Source of the DNA: JAWXCF01 sp034440515
Lineage (GTDB): Bacteria > Bacteroidota > Bacteroidia > CAILMK01
NCBI GenBank assembly: GCA_034440515.1
Contig: JAWXCF010000054.1
Location: 1 to 37,378 of the forward strand
DNA: 37,378 nucleotides
Reading direction: 5' to 3'
The notes beneath the pieces were generated by a model. That model saw only the letters and a list, made by a program, of their open reading frames with translations, did no database searches and was not told the DNA's origin. Each line of letters begins with the position of its first letter. Positions within the stretch are counted from its first letter, which is position 1. A program made the translations under genes and the position numbers. Shown here one piece after another: positions 15,851 to 25,589 of the stretch.

Positions 15851-17470
15851 ATGTTAACGCAATCAGCAAAAATTACAAGTTTAAAATTAGCCGACCACAT
15901 TAGCCTTCCTGCCATTGTAAATGACTACTTAGCTCAAGCTGAAACGCTAGATGATGCCTATAACTATGACCCCACCGTATTGATTCCGATAGAGGGCATT
16001 ACGAATAAACATCAAAACTATAATCACACCAATAGACTTAGACTAAGTCAAATAATAAATGCCCAGTATAAAAACACCATCAACGACTTTGATCAAGACC
16101 TAAGTTCAGAATTGGTTAGAAACAACATAGAGTTGTTAAAAGATGAAAATACCTATACCGTAACTACAGGGCATCAATTACAAATATTTACTGGACCACT
16201 ATTTTTTATTGCTAAGATTGCCCAAACTATAGCCTACGCTAAAGAATTAAACAGGCAATACCCGAATTATAATATAGTTCCTGTGTATTGGTTAGCAACA
16301 GAAGATCACGACTTTGAGGAAATAAGCACTGTAAATTTATTTGAGCATACTTTAACTTGGCATCGCAGCAGTGGTGGCCCAGTGGGAAGAATGAATACTG
16401 CTGGTTTACAAGAACTTATCACACAATTAGTTGACATTCTAGGCTACAGAGTTGGTATAGAGGAATTAAGAAACGTGTTGAGGCTGGCATATAATAGGCC
16501 AACATTAGCTGATGCTACCAGATACCTTGTCAACGAATTGTTTAGAGATTTCGGATTAGTATGTATAGATGCAGATAACCACGAGTTTAAATCGTGGTTT
16601 GTCCCAATTATGCAACTAGAACTGGAAGAGTCATTTGTAGAAACGCAAATGAATGAAACGCTTGAAAATGTTCTAAAATTTTATGACGCATCTATTAAGC
16701 CGAGGGAAATAAATTTATTCTACTTAACTGATACCAACAGAAGCAGAATAATAAAAGATGAAGAAGGCTACTATCTAACTGATGGCAATACCAGAATATC
16801 AGAAGCTGACGTACTATCAACCCTGCAAACCCACCCTGCACATTTTTCCCCAAATGTTTGCCTTAGGCCCTTGTATCAAGAATTCATTTTACCAAATCTG
16901 GCATATATAGGTGGACCATCGGAGGTTGCGTACTGGCTACAATTAAAGGGAGTATTTGACAAATGTGAAGTAACATTCCCTCAGGTTTTACAAAGACATT
17001 CCTTTTTGTTTTACAATGACAAAATGGAAGATGAATTAAAACAGTTGCATTTGAATGTTGAAGACCTATTAAAAAAAGAGTCAGACTTAAATGAATTATA
17101 TTTTGTTAATAATGATTTAAAACACACTTCGCTATCAGAAATTCAATTGATTATAGATAAATATGAAGAGTTGAAAAACCACATACAAGACTTAGACGAT
17201 AAAATGATTAGCAACTTAATTAGACAGATTAATTTGCATATTCGTGAATCAAAAAAATGGAAGAACGACATTTCTAGATCACTTTTAGAATCTCAGTCTA
17301 AACAAATAAGCAAACTAAAAAAAGCTAGGCAAATACTATTTCCTCACGGACAATTGCAAGAGCGTAGAGACAATATAATCCCTTATCTATTGCAGTACGG
17401 AAATGAGATAATAGAACAAATAATCGGTGAAATGGGAGACCCTGAACCGAAGTTGCATCTGATTAAATAG
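15851..17470 (+). CDS. bshC: Bacillithiol biosynthesis cysteine-adding enzyme BshC
   Basis: A 539-residue cytoplasmic enzyme of the BshC family, which joins cysteine to glucosaminyl-malate in the last step of bacillithiol synthesis. The diagnostic core is present: YTVTTGHQLQIFTGPLFFIAK near residue 110 and VPVYWLATEDHDFEEIS near 155, then the LRPLYQEFILPNLAYIGGPSE segment. A lysine- and leucine-rich coiled-coil stretch follows near 410-500, as is normal in the family. Length is typical. BshA and BshB are not in the window. The gene is followed after only two bases by tilS, so the two are probably co-transcribed. It implies that this organism uses bacillithiol as a low-molecular-weight thiol. 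Confidence 0.95.
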   Translation: MLTQSAKITSLKLADHISLPAIVNDYLAQAETLDDAYNYDPTVLIPIEGITNKHQNYNHTNRLRLSQIINAQYKNTINDFDQDLSSELVRNNIELLKDENTYTVTTGHQLQIFTGPLFFIAKIAQTIAYAKELNRQYPNYNIVPVYWLATEDHDFEEISTVNLFEHTLTWHRSSGGPVGRMNTAGLQELITQLVDILGYRVGIEELRNVLRLAYNRPTLADATRYLVNELFRDFGLVCIDADNHEFKSWFVPIMQLELEESFVETQMNETLENVLKFYDASIKPREINLFYLTDTNRSRIIKDEEGYYLTDGNTRISEADVLSTLQTHPAHFSPNVCLRPLYQEFILPNLAYIGGPSEVAYWLQLKGVFDKCEVTFPQVLQRHSFLFYNDKMEDELKQLHLNVEDLLKKESDLNELYFVNNDLKHTSLSEIQLIIDKYEELKNHIQDLDDKMISNLIRQINLHIRESKKWKNDISRSLLESQSKQISKLKKARQILFPHGQLQERRDNIIPYLLQYGNEIIEQIIGEMGDPEPKLHLIK

Positions 17471-17472
17471 CT

Positions 17473-18882
17473 ATGAATGAATACATAACTAGGTGTCTGC
17501 ATCAACTTAAGCGAGAAAACCCAGAGCTAATAGGATATAAAGATGCCAAATGGCTATTGGCAGTAAGTGGGGGTATGGACAGTATGTGTATGCTATACCT
17601 GTTTACTCAATTACAATTATCTATTCAGGTTTTGCACGTAAACTACCATTTGCGTAGGGCAGAAAGTGATAGAGACGAGAAATTGGTTACTAATTATTGC
17701 CGAGAATACAACATCACTTATTTAGTAAAAAGTATTGATATGTCTGCAGTGAAACACGCTGACATTCAGACTATAGCTAGGCAAGAGAGATATACGTTCT
17801 TTCAAGAAATAGCTAAGGCACAACCCAACAGCTTAATATGTACTGCACATAATGCTAATGACAGCATAGAGACAGACATATACAGATTTGCTAGAGGAAC
17901 AATATTAAATGGGCTAACAGGTATAAGCAGGCTGAAAGAGGGGCTATATGGTCAGGCTAAAACTATTCGTCCTATTCTATACCTAAAGCGGCAAGAGATA
18001 GAAGCCATTCAAAAAGAGTCAGGCTTTCCGTTTATAGTTGACAGCAGCAACCTGAACGATGACTATGCCAGGAACCATATTAGACTTAATGTTATACCAA
18101 GCCTTTTAAAGCTTAATTCGGAACTAATAGACACCGTAAATGATAACAGTAAGATAAGAAGACGATATATAGACTACATCAATTTCTTAAGTCAAGATTT
18201 CTTAGCCAAACTGCCACAATTTGAATCTATTATCGAACACAAAAAAGCCTATTTCTTTAAAATAGACGATAGTTTTCAGTATAAAATATTGATGTTAAGG
18301 CATTTTAACTTTAGCTATAAGCATATATATAAATTAATAAGTATTATAAATACCCACAAAAATAAAATACCAGATTTCAAGCATTTCTACTCTAAAGACA
18401 ATCTATATGAGTGTAGCAAATACAAAAACTATATAGCCGTATTCCCAAATTTTGCAGATGAAAGCTACAATGCTCATCTTGAAACAAATACAGACTATAC
18501 ACAAAAATTCAATTTCGCTGACGTTACAATTTCCCAATCTGAGTCCGATACTGGACCTGTTCTATCAGTTTCACTGTGTACAGATGAGGTTCAATATCCT
18601 ATTACACTAAGAAATTACAAACACGACGATAAAATTCAGAAACCAGGAATGATTGGCAGAGCCTCTGTAAAAGAAGTATTTAGAGAAAGGGGAATTCCCG
18701 GTTTTTTAAGAAATAGTTTCCCTGTATTGGTAAATGGATCTGGGCAAGTAATAGCTATTGCTGGTCTTATATGTTCAGAACAATGTAAGCCTAAATTAGA
18801 ATGCGAAAAAAAATTATTTGCAAATGTTGCCCTTCGCTACTCAATTAATGGTGATTCTTCGATACCTTTTCACGAAATTTGA
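17473..18882 (+). CDS. tilS: tRNA(Ile)-lysidine synthetase TilS
   Basis: A 469-residue cytoplasmic ATP-dependent ligase that attaches lysine to C34 of the CAU-anticodon isoleucine tRNA, an essential step for decoding AUA. The N-type ATP pyrophosphatase PP-loop is seen as AVSGGMDS (residues 30-37), followed by LHVNYHLR and TAHNANDSIET, both conserved in TilS. A middle tRNA-binding region and a C-terminal TilS domain (RERGIPGFLRNSFPVLVN) complete the usual full-length architecture. The substrate fits an AT-rich genome in which ATA codons are very common. It sits two bases after bshC and 20 bases before a secreted-protein gene on the same strand. Confidence 0.95.
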   Translation: MNEYITRCLHQLKRENPELIGYKDAKWLLAVSGGMDSMCMLYLFTQLQLSIQVLHVNYHLRRAESDRDEKLVTNYCREYNITYLVKSIDMSAVKHADIQTIARQERYTFFQEIAKAQPNSLICTAHNANDSIETDIYRFARGTILNGLTGISRLKEGLYGQAKTIRPILYLKRQEIEAIQKESGFPFIVDSSNLNDDYARNHIRLNVIPSLLKLNSELIDTVNDNSKIRRRYIDYINFLSQDFLAKLPQFESIIEHKKAYFFKIDDSFQYKILMLRHFNFSYKHIYKLISIINTHKNKIPDFKHFYSKDNLYECSKYKNYIAVFPNFADESYNAHLETNTDYTQKFNFADVTISQSESDTGPVLSVSLCTDEVQYPITLRNYKHDDKIQKPGMIGRASVKEVFRERGIPGFLRNSFPVLVNGSGQVIAIAGLICSEQCKPKLECEKKLFANVALRYSINGDSSIPFHEI

Positions 18883-18902
18883 GTTTTTAGTGTTTTCTAT
18901 AT

Positions 18903-20843
18903 ATGTTTAGTCATTCACCATTACTCAAGGCAATATTACTGTTTGTATTGTTTAGTTTGATAAATCAAAAACTTGCTGTATCCCAGAGCGGATTTGAGCA
19001 AATTCAGTACAATTCATACTTTGTAAATAGTACCCATCACGCTACAATTAATTTAACAAAACTGGCTGCAAACACGCTACGAAAAGACTCAAATGGTGTA
19101 GAGGCACCTTATCCAAATATAAGTAATCCTAAAGATAGGGAAAACTTAGAGCATCTAAAACAAGAACAGGCAAGTAGAAAGCCAGTCAGTACAATCGGCA
19201 TTAAACCTAGGCAAACAGGGGCATCTCCTTTACTTTCTGGGCAATTTACAGCCAATATATTTGATGGTAGTGTGCCAAATGACAACGGTTTGGCGATTGG
19301 AAATAATGGAGTGATAATAAGTGTTGCCAATACCAATTTAACCATTCACGATAGCACGGGTGCTGATTTGTTGCCAGGTGGCTTAATTCAATTCTCCTTA
19401 TTTTTTAAAGATTTAAATATTAAGGGCAGTAAGTACGATCCTCGAGTTTTATATGACCCAACTTTTGATAGATTTATAGTTTGTTGCCTAAACGGTACCG
19501 CAGATACTCAGACTCATATACTTTTTGCATTTAGCAAAACGAATAATCCGCTAGGTGAATGGAATCTTTATTCAGTACCTGGCAATCCGCTAAATGATGG
19601 CACTTGGAGTGATTTCCCTTCGTTAGCACTTACAAGCAATGAAATTATCTGTACGGTAAACGCTATAAAAACAGGTGTAAGTTGGCAATTAGGCTTTACT
19701 CAAAGCTACTTATGGCAAATAAATAAGCAAGATGGGTATAATGGCAAGGCTAGCTTACAAACCCGACTAAACAAAGACATAAAGTACAATGGTAAAAATA
19801 TAAGAAACCTTTGCCCAGTACAAGAAGGTATGATGCCAACAGGTAAGGGATGTTTCCTAGTAAGTAACAGAAACTTTGACAAGTCTAATGATACTTTCTT
19901 CCTATTAAAACTATCTGGGGACTTAAGCTCTAACCCAACAATCGGGATGAAAGTAATAAAATCAAGCAGTTCTACTTATGGTTTCCCGCCTAACGCATTA
20001 CAAAAAAAGAAGTTACTAAACGCTAAGAATACTTATCTAGCTACCAATGATAGCAGACCACTACAAGCAATCTTACAAAATGGCAAAATTCATTTGGTAG
20101 GAAATACAATAGATTTTACTAGGAGTAGGCCGAGCATTTACCACAACATTATATCAGATCCAGACGGTAACACTGGCATTTTAGGCAATACTTTACGATT
20201 TGATGGTTATGATGCAGGTTTTCCAAGTTTGGCATTTTGTGGTAAATACGCAAATGAAGACGATATGATGATTAATGTGAATCTAAGCAGCGATACATCT
20301 TTCCCTACTTGTGCAGCCCTTTACTACAAGAATAATATATATAGTAAGCACGTTCAGATTTTCAATAGTGCTTACAGTATTGCTGTAATTAATGATAGTG
20401 TACAGAGATGGGGTGACTATAGTGGAATACAACGCAGATACAATCGCCCAGGACAAGTATGGATGTCTGGCACAGTTAGTTTTCAAACACAACTTAGAAC
20501 TAACGCATATGCAACTCGAGTTAGCCAATTCTATAGTCCGAACTATAATTTAGCTGGAATTGCAGATACCAAACTGAAAGGCATTCAAGTAAATGTATAT
20601 CCTAACCCAGTGGTAAGCGGTGGTTTACTTAGTCTTGACATTCCAATAAATATGGAAATAGATGGATATGCAATAACTATTTATGCCCTTGACGGTAAAG
20701 AAGTATATCAACAGAACTTTGACTATAGAAATGGTCAGAAAATACAATTTGCTATTCCTAAATTGAATTTAGGACTTTACCTTGTTAATATAACTACTAC
20801 TCAAGGCACATATATTGGTAAATTTGCTGTAAACAAAGACTAA
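18903..20843 (+). CDS. Secreted protein with T9SS type A sorting domain, function unknown
   Basis: A 646-residue exported protein. Residues 1-27 form a signal peptide (AILLFVLFSLINQKLAVSQ). The central part (about 110-540) is beta-rich, with propeller-like segments such as DPRVLYDPTFDRFIV, SKTNNPLGEWNLY and TWSDFPSLAL; I recognise this pattern from uncharacterised secreted proteins but cannot name an activity. The final 80 residues form a type A T9SS sorting domain: VYPNPV near residue 570, YALDGKEVYQ, then GLYLVNI and KFAVNKD. It should be exported by the T9SS, cleaved and anchored or released at the surface. It lies between tilS and fhs in a run of closely spaced genes. Confidence 0.85.
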   Translation: MFSHSPLLKAILLFVLFSLINQKLAVSQSGFEQIQYNSYFVNSTHHATINLTKLAANTLRKDSNGVEAPYPNISNPKDRENLEHLKQEQASRKPVSTIGIKPRQTGASPLLSGQFTANIFDGSVPNDNGLAIGNNGVIISVANTNLTIHDSTGADLLPGGLIQFSLFFKDLNIKGSKYDPRVLYDPTFDRFIVCCLNGTADTQTHILFAFSKTNNPLGEWNLYSVPGNPLNDGTWSDFPSLALTSNEIICTVNAIKTGVSWQLGFTQSYLWQINKQDGYNGKASLQTRLNKDIKYNGKNIRNLCPVQEGMMPTGKGCFLVSNRNFDKSNDTFFLLKLSGDLSSNPTIGMKVIKSSSSTYGFPPNALQKKKLLNAKNTYLATNDSRPLQAILQNGKIHLVGNTIDFTRSRPSIYHNIISDPDGNTGILGNTLRFDGYDAGFPSLAFCGKYANEDDMMINVNLSSDTSFPTCAALYYKNNIYSKHVQIFNSAYSIAVINDSVQRWGDYSGIQRRYNRPGQVWMSGTVSFQTQLRTNAYATRVSQFYSPNYNLAGIADTKLKGIQVNVYPNPVVSGGLLSLDIPINMEIDGYAITIYALDGKEVYQQNFDYRNGQKIQFAIPKLNLGLYLVNITTTQGTYIGKFAVNKD

Positions 20844-20860
20844 GTTTACTTAATTATCTA

Positions 20861-22525
20861 ATGACTGATTACGAAATTAACCTTGCCACAAAACTATTAC
20901 CTATAGATGAAATAGCTAAAAAATTAGGACTTACTCCTGATGATTTAGAGCATTATGGTAAACATAAGGCTAAGATAAATATTAATAATTCTTTGCCAAA
21001 TAAGCAAGGTAAACTAATATTAGTTAGTGCTATAAACCCTACCCCAGCAGGGGAAGGGAAAACGACTACTACAATTGGTTTAGTAGATGGTTTGAATAGA
21101 TTGGGGCACAATACAGTTGCTGTACTTAGAGAACCAAGTTTAGGGCCAGTATTCGGTATGAAAGGTGGCGCAACAGGCGGTGGGCAGGCGCAAATAGCAC
21201 CAATGGTAGACATAAATCTGCATTTTACAGGTGATTTTTCAGCTATAGAAAAGGCTAATAATTTGTTGGCTGCGCTGATAGACAATATCATAAATAATAA
21301 GAACGCAAGCATTCAAATAGACCCTAGAACGGTTCGTTTTAAAAGGGTGATGGATATGAATGATAGAAGCTTAAGACATATAGTAACTGGGCTAGGTGCA
21401 GGTAATGGTATGGTAAGGGAGGCGGGATTCGACATTACAGCTGCTAGCGAGGTAATGGCCATACTCTGCATAGCAATAGATCAGGTTGACTTAAAGAATA
21501 GACTTGGAAACATATATGTAGGCAATAACTATCAGGGAAATCCAATATTTGCTAAAGATATAAAGGCAGTAGAGGCAATGACAATTTTGCTAAAAGATGC
21601 TATTAAACCCAATCTGGTGCAAACACTAGAGGGTAATCCAGCAATTGTACACGGAGGGCCATTTGCTAACATTGCACAAGGTACCAATTCTGTAATGGCA
21701 ACTAAAATGGGATTAGCATTGGCTGATTATGCCGTAACAGAAGCAGGTTTTGGCTTTGATTTAGGTGGTGAAAAGTTTTTAGATATTAAATGCAGAATAG
21801 CTGCACTTAATCCAGCTTTAGTTGTTTTAGTAGCTACGATTCGAGCCTTAAAGTATCAAAGTGGTGTGTCTGTAGATCAATTGAAGATAGAAAATGTAGA
21901 AGCTGTACGTTTGGGTATGCCCAATTTGTTAAAGCATGTAGACAATGCCTCTGCTTTTAATTTAGATTGTATAGTTGCTATAAACTATTTTGAAGGCGAT
22001 ACTGAAGATGAAATTAATACTGTGAAAGAACTTTGTGCAGCTGAAAACATACAAGTAAGTGTATGTAAACATTGGTCAAACGGGGGTGCAGGAACTGAAG
22101 ATTTGGCAAAGAGTGTAATTAATAGCATAGCTCAACAACCAGAAGACCAACATTACACACCATTATATGAATTGCATTGGAGTATTCAAGAAAAAATATT
22201 AGCCATCGCTACTCGAATTTACGGTGCAACAACAGTTCTATACAGTGCTAATGCATTAACTAGCATAAAAAAAATAGAGAAACTAGGGCTTCAAGATTTG
22301 CCAATATGTATGGCAAAGACTCAATATAGCTTTAGCGATAATCCAAAATTGTTAGGTAAACCAACAGATTTTACCCTAAATATTAGAGATATAGAATGGG
22401 CTAGCGGCGCAGGATTCATTATTCCACTTTGTGGTGAAATAATGCGTATGCCTGGTCTTCCCAATCTACCTGCCTCAGATGATATGTTTATTGATAAAGA
22501 CGGCACCATAATAGGATTAAGCTGA
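20861..22525 (+). CDS. fhs: Formate--tetrahydrofolate ligase
   Basis: A 554-residue cytoplasmic enzyme that uses ATP to form 10-formyltetrahydrofolate from formate and tetrahydrofolate, supplying purine and formyl-Met synthesis. The family is unmistakable: the P-loop NPTPAGEGKTTTTIG near residues 59-73, REPSLGPVFGMKGGATGGG, DIDxR-like QIDPRTVRFKRVMDMNDRSLR, GPFANIAQGTNS and TEAGFGFDLGGEKFLDIKC. Length is normal and no key motif is missing. FolD, the usual metabolic partner, is not adjacent. It is 17 bases after the T9SS cargo gene and 18 bases before the M16 peptidase gene, suggesting a shared transcript without obvious functional linkage. Confidence 0.97.
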   Translation: MTDYEINLATKLLPIDEIAKKLGLTPDDLEHYGKHKAKININNSLPNKQGKLILVSAINPTPAGEGKTTTTIGLVDGLNRLGHNTVAVLREPSLGPVFGMKGGATGGGQAQIAPMVDINLHFTGDFSAIEKANNLLAALIDNIINNKNASIQIDPRTVRFKRVMDMNDRSLRHIVTGLGAGNGMVREAGFDITAASEVMAILCIAIDQVDLKNRLGNIYVGNNYQGNPIFAKDIKAVEAMTILLKDAIKPNLVQTLEGNPAIVHGGPFANIAQGTNSVMATKMGLALADYAVTEAGFGFDLGGEKFLDIKCRIAALNPALVVLVATIRALKYQSGVSVDQLKIENVEAVRLGMPNLLKHVDNASAFNLDCIVAINYFEGDTEDEINTVKELCAAENIQVSVCKHWSNGGAGTEDLAKSVINSIAQQPEDQHYTPLYELHWSIQEKILAIATRIYGATTVLYSANALTSIKKIEKLGLQDLPICMAKTQYSFSDNPKLLGKPTDFTLNIRDIEWASGAGFIIPLCGEIMRMPGLPNLPASDDMFIDKDGTIIGLS

Positions 22526-22543
22526 ACATTTAATATAAGAATT

Positions 22544-25510
22544 ATGTCAAAAAAGATAATTATAGCATTATTAATGGTCTGCTTAACAGCCATTAACCTG
22601 TCTGCACAGGTGAAAAAGAAACAGCCGGTGAAAAAGAAAGCACCGACTAATACATCAACAGTTCAAGTAAAAAAAGTGGAATACAAAACGTATAAAAATG
22701 ACCCTTATCATCTATTAGAATATAAGTTAAGCAATGGGCTTACCGTTCTGATGAGTGTCAACAAAGCAGAGCCGAGAATTCAAACATTTATAGCTACTAA
22801 GGCAGGAAGTAAAAATGATCCGTCAAATCATACTGGTTTAGCACATTACCTTGAGCATATGCTTTTTAAGGGTACTGATAAATTTGGTACACAAGACTGG
22901 GCAAAAGAAAAACCCTACATAGATCAAATTTATAGCCTGTATGATGAGTACAATCTAACAAAAGATGATAAAAAGAGAGCCGATATATATCGAAAAATTG
23001 ACAGTGTGAGTGGAATAGCCGCTAACTACGCCATTGCAAACGAATATGATAAACTGATGCAATCTATTGGTGCTACTGGTACTAATGCATTTACCAGTGT
23101 AGAGCAAACTGTTTATGTAAACAACATTCCCTCTAATCAATTAAAAAATTGGGTAAGCATAGAGGCTGAACGTTTTAGAATGCCAGTATTTAGAATATTC
23201 CATACAGAATTAGAAGCAGTATATGAAGAGAAAAATAGGGGGCTAGATAATGACGATGTGAAGGCATACGAGGCTATGATGGAATTGCTATTTAAAAAGC
23301 ACCCTTACGGTACTCAAACCACCATCGGAACTATAGAGCATTTAAAGAATCCAAGTCTAACAGCGATAAGGAATTATTACAATACTTACTATGTGCCAAA
23401 TAATATGGCAATTATCTTATCGGGCGATTTTAACCCAGATGAGGCAATAGCTGCAATTGAAAAGCAATTTGGCAATTGGAAACCAGGGGTAGTTCCAGAA
23501 TTTAAATATGAGGCAGAAAACAAGAACCCTACACCTGAAATAAAAGAGGTAGTAGGCCCGAAAGCAGCGTATGTGATATTAGGATATAGGCTGAATGGTG
23601 CAACAACAGATGATGCATTGAAGCTAAAACTAATGAGCAACCTACTGTATAATGGTAGTGCTGGTTTGGTAGATTTAAATCTAATTAAAAGTCAGAAACT
23701 GCTAACAGCCTATGCTGGACCAGAATACTTTAAAGATTACAGCATACTTATGTTTTACGGTTTTCCATCTGAAGGTCAAAAAGCAGAGGAAGCACGCAAA
23801 TTGCTAGAGGAGCAACTGGAAAAAGTGAAAAAAGGGGAATTCGATGAAAGCCTATTAGCTGCAATTGTAAACAACCTAGAGGTAAGCAACATTCAAACAC
23901 AAGAAGACAATGGTCAACGCGTTTACTCAATAATGAATGCTTTCATAACTGGGCAAGACTGGCAAAGCTATGTGAATGAAATTAGTGATTTGAAAAAAAT
24001 TACTAAAACCGAGCTTGTAAAATGGGCGAATGAGAAGTTTACTAATGACTATGCTGTTATATACAAACGTACTGGAACAGATAACACTACTGTAAAAGTT
24101 GAAAAACCAATAATTACCCCTATTTCTATAAATAGAGAAGTAGTTTCACCATTTGCAGACAACATTATTAAGTCTAAGGTTACACCAATTAAGGCAGAGT
24201 TTTTAGACTATTCTAAAGATTTAAGCTTCTCTAAATTAAAAACAAAACCGGTCGACTTAATTTATAAAAAGAACGTAGAGAACAACCGTTTTACAGTATA
24301 CTACACATTTGAAATAGGTAAAGATCACGAAAAGCGCCTAAGCCTAGCATTGAGTTATTTAGACGTGTTAGGTACTGATAAATATACCCCTGACCAATTA
24401 AATAGAGAGTTTTACAACTTAGCGTGCACGTATCAGATTCTGCCTGGTAATACCAGAACTATTGTAGTTATTAAAGGATTACAGGCAAATTTCGAGAAAA
24501 GCATATTATTGGTAGAGCACGTACTAGGTCATATAGTTGGTAATAATGAAGCACTAAAAGGTCTAATAGCTAATGAAATGCAAAACAGAGAGAATGTTAA
24601 GAAAAACAATTCTTTCATTATTAGAACGTCATTACCTACTTATGCTAAATACGGTCCTGAGAATCCATTAACTAATGTGGTTAAGTCTAAAGATTTAGAC
24701 AAAATAACTTCAGATGAATTGGTATTTCTAATTAAACAATTACCAACATTTAAGCATAAAATTACTTATTATGGTCCTGCAGAACTGACCCAAGTATCAG
24801 CTGATTTTGATAGACTGCATCAGTGCCCAGTTAATTTGAATGATGCAGGTCTTCCAAAGTTTAAGCAATTAACCGCACAATCTAACGACGTCTTGTTTGT
24901 TAACTATGATATGGTACAGGTTAGTGTACAATGGTTAAGCTATTCTGGTCCATTTAATCAGGATATATTGAAAACCTCAACCTATTTTAATGACTACTTC
25001 GGTAGTGGTATGGGCAGCATTGTATTTCAAACTCTAAGAGAAGCAAAAGCATTAGCCTATAGTACTTATAGCTATTTTCAAGCTCCTGTACGTGCAGATG
25101 AAAATTTCTATACATTAGCCTTGATTGGTACACAAAGCGACAAAATGCACGAGGCTGTAGATGGTATGAATGAATTGCTGAAAGAACTGCCTAAGTCTGA
25201 TGTATTATTTGAAAATGCTAAACGTGGACTAAAAAGTCAATATGAAGCTAATAGAGTAATAAGAGAAGGAGTTATAGATAACTATCTAAGTTCACTAATG
25301 TTAGGTGTAGATCACGACCTTAGAAAAGACATTTATAACAATCTCGACGCAATGACTTTTGAAGATTTACGTGTGTTTCACCATAAATATTTCTCTGACA
25401 AAAAGTACAATCTACTTGTTGTGGGTAATAAGGACAAATTAGATATGAACTACTTATCTACTTTAGGTACAGTTAAGTATATTAATATAGATGACCTATA
25501 CGGGTACTAA
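22544..25510 (+). CDS. M16 family zinc metallopeptidase (pitrilysin-like), exported
   Basis: A 988-residue two-part M16 peptidase. A signal peptide (residues 1-21, ending INLSAQ) indicates export to the periplasm or outer membrane. A lysine-rich linker follows. The inverted zinc motif is intact: HYLEH at 101-105, with the third ligand in ELEAVYEEKNR near 222-229. The N-terminal half is therefore catalytic. The C-terminal half lacks an HxxEH motif, as in pitrilysins, and keeps the substrate-binding RxxxAxAYxxYS-type segment (REAKALAYSTYSYF). It probably degrades peptides in the envelope. It closes the plus-strand gene run and is followed 23 bases later by a strong hairpin terminator. Confidence 0.93.
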   Translation: MSKKIIIALLMVCLTAINLSAQVKKKQPVKKKAPTNTSTVQVKKVEYKTYKNDPYHLLEYKLSNGLTVLMSVNKAEPRIQTFIATKAGSKNDPSNHTGLAHYLEHMLFKGTDKFGTQDWAKEKPYIDQIYSLYDEYNLTKDDKKRADIYRKIDSVSGIAANYAIANEYDKLMQSIGATGTNAFTSVEQTVYVNNIPSNQLKNWVSIEAERFRMPVFRIFHTELEAVYEEKNRGLDNDDVKAYEAMMELLFKKHPYGTQTTIGTIEHLKNPSLTAIRNYYNTYYVPNNMAIILSGDFNPDEAIAAIEKQFGNWKPGVVPEFKYEAENKNPTPEIKEVVGPKAAYVILGYRLNGATTDDALKLKLMSNLLYNGSAGLVDLNLIKSQKLLTAYAGPEYFKDYSILMFYGFPSEGQKAEEARKLLEEQLEKVKKGEFDESLLAAIVNNLEVSNIQTQEDNGQRVYSIMNAFITGQDWQSYVNEISDLKKITKTELVKWANEKFTNDYAVIYKRTGTDNTTVKVEKPIITPISINREVVSPFADNIIKSKVTPIKAEFLDYSKDLSFSKLKTKPVDLIYKKNVENNRFTVYYTFEIGKDHEKRLSLALSYLDVLGTDKYTPDQLNREFYNLACTYQILPGNTRTIVVIKGLQANFEKSILLVEHVLGHIVGNNEALKGLIANEMQNRENVKKNNSFIIRTSLPTYAKYGPENPLTNVVKSKDLDKITSDELVFLIKQLPTFKHKITYYGPAELTQVSADFDRLHQCPVNLNDAGLPKFKQLTAQSNDVLFVNYDMVQVSVQWLSYSGPFNQDILKTSTYFNDYFGSGMGSIVFQTLREAKALAYSTYSYFQAPVRADENFYTLALIGTQSDKMHEAVDGMNELLKELPKSDVLFENAKRGLKSQYEANRVIREGVIDNYLSSLMLGVDHDLRKDIYNNLDAMTFEDLRVFHHKYFSDKKYNLLVVGNKDKLDMNYLSTLGTVKYINIDDLYGY

Positions 25511-25533
25511 ACCATAACTTTAGCACCATAAAA

Positions 25534-25564
25534 AAAAGGCTACTCCATTACAGGGTAGCCTTTT
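25534..25564. terminator. Bidirectional hairpin terminator
   Basis: AAAAGGCTAC at 25534-25543 pairs with GTAGCCTTTT at 25555-25564 around an 11-base loop. The stem is preceded by an A-run and followed by a T-run, so it can end transcription from both the M16 peptidase gene (plus) and the convergent GIN-domain gene (minus). Confidence 0.85.
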
Positions 25565-25589
25565 CTCGTTTTATATGTTAGTTCAAAAG

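Noticed and set aside
20953..21312. Open frame of 119 codons antisense to fhs.
   Set aside because: It is a shadow of a highly conserved gene and shows no protein-family features.
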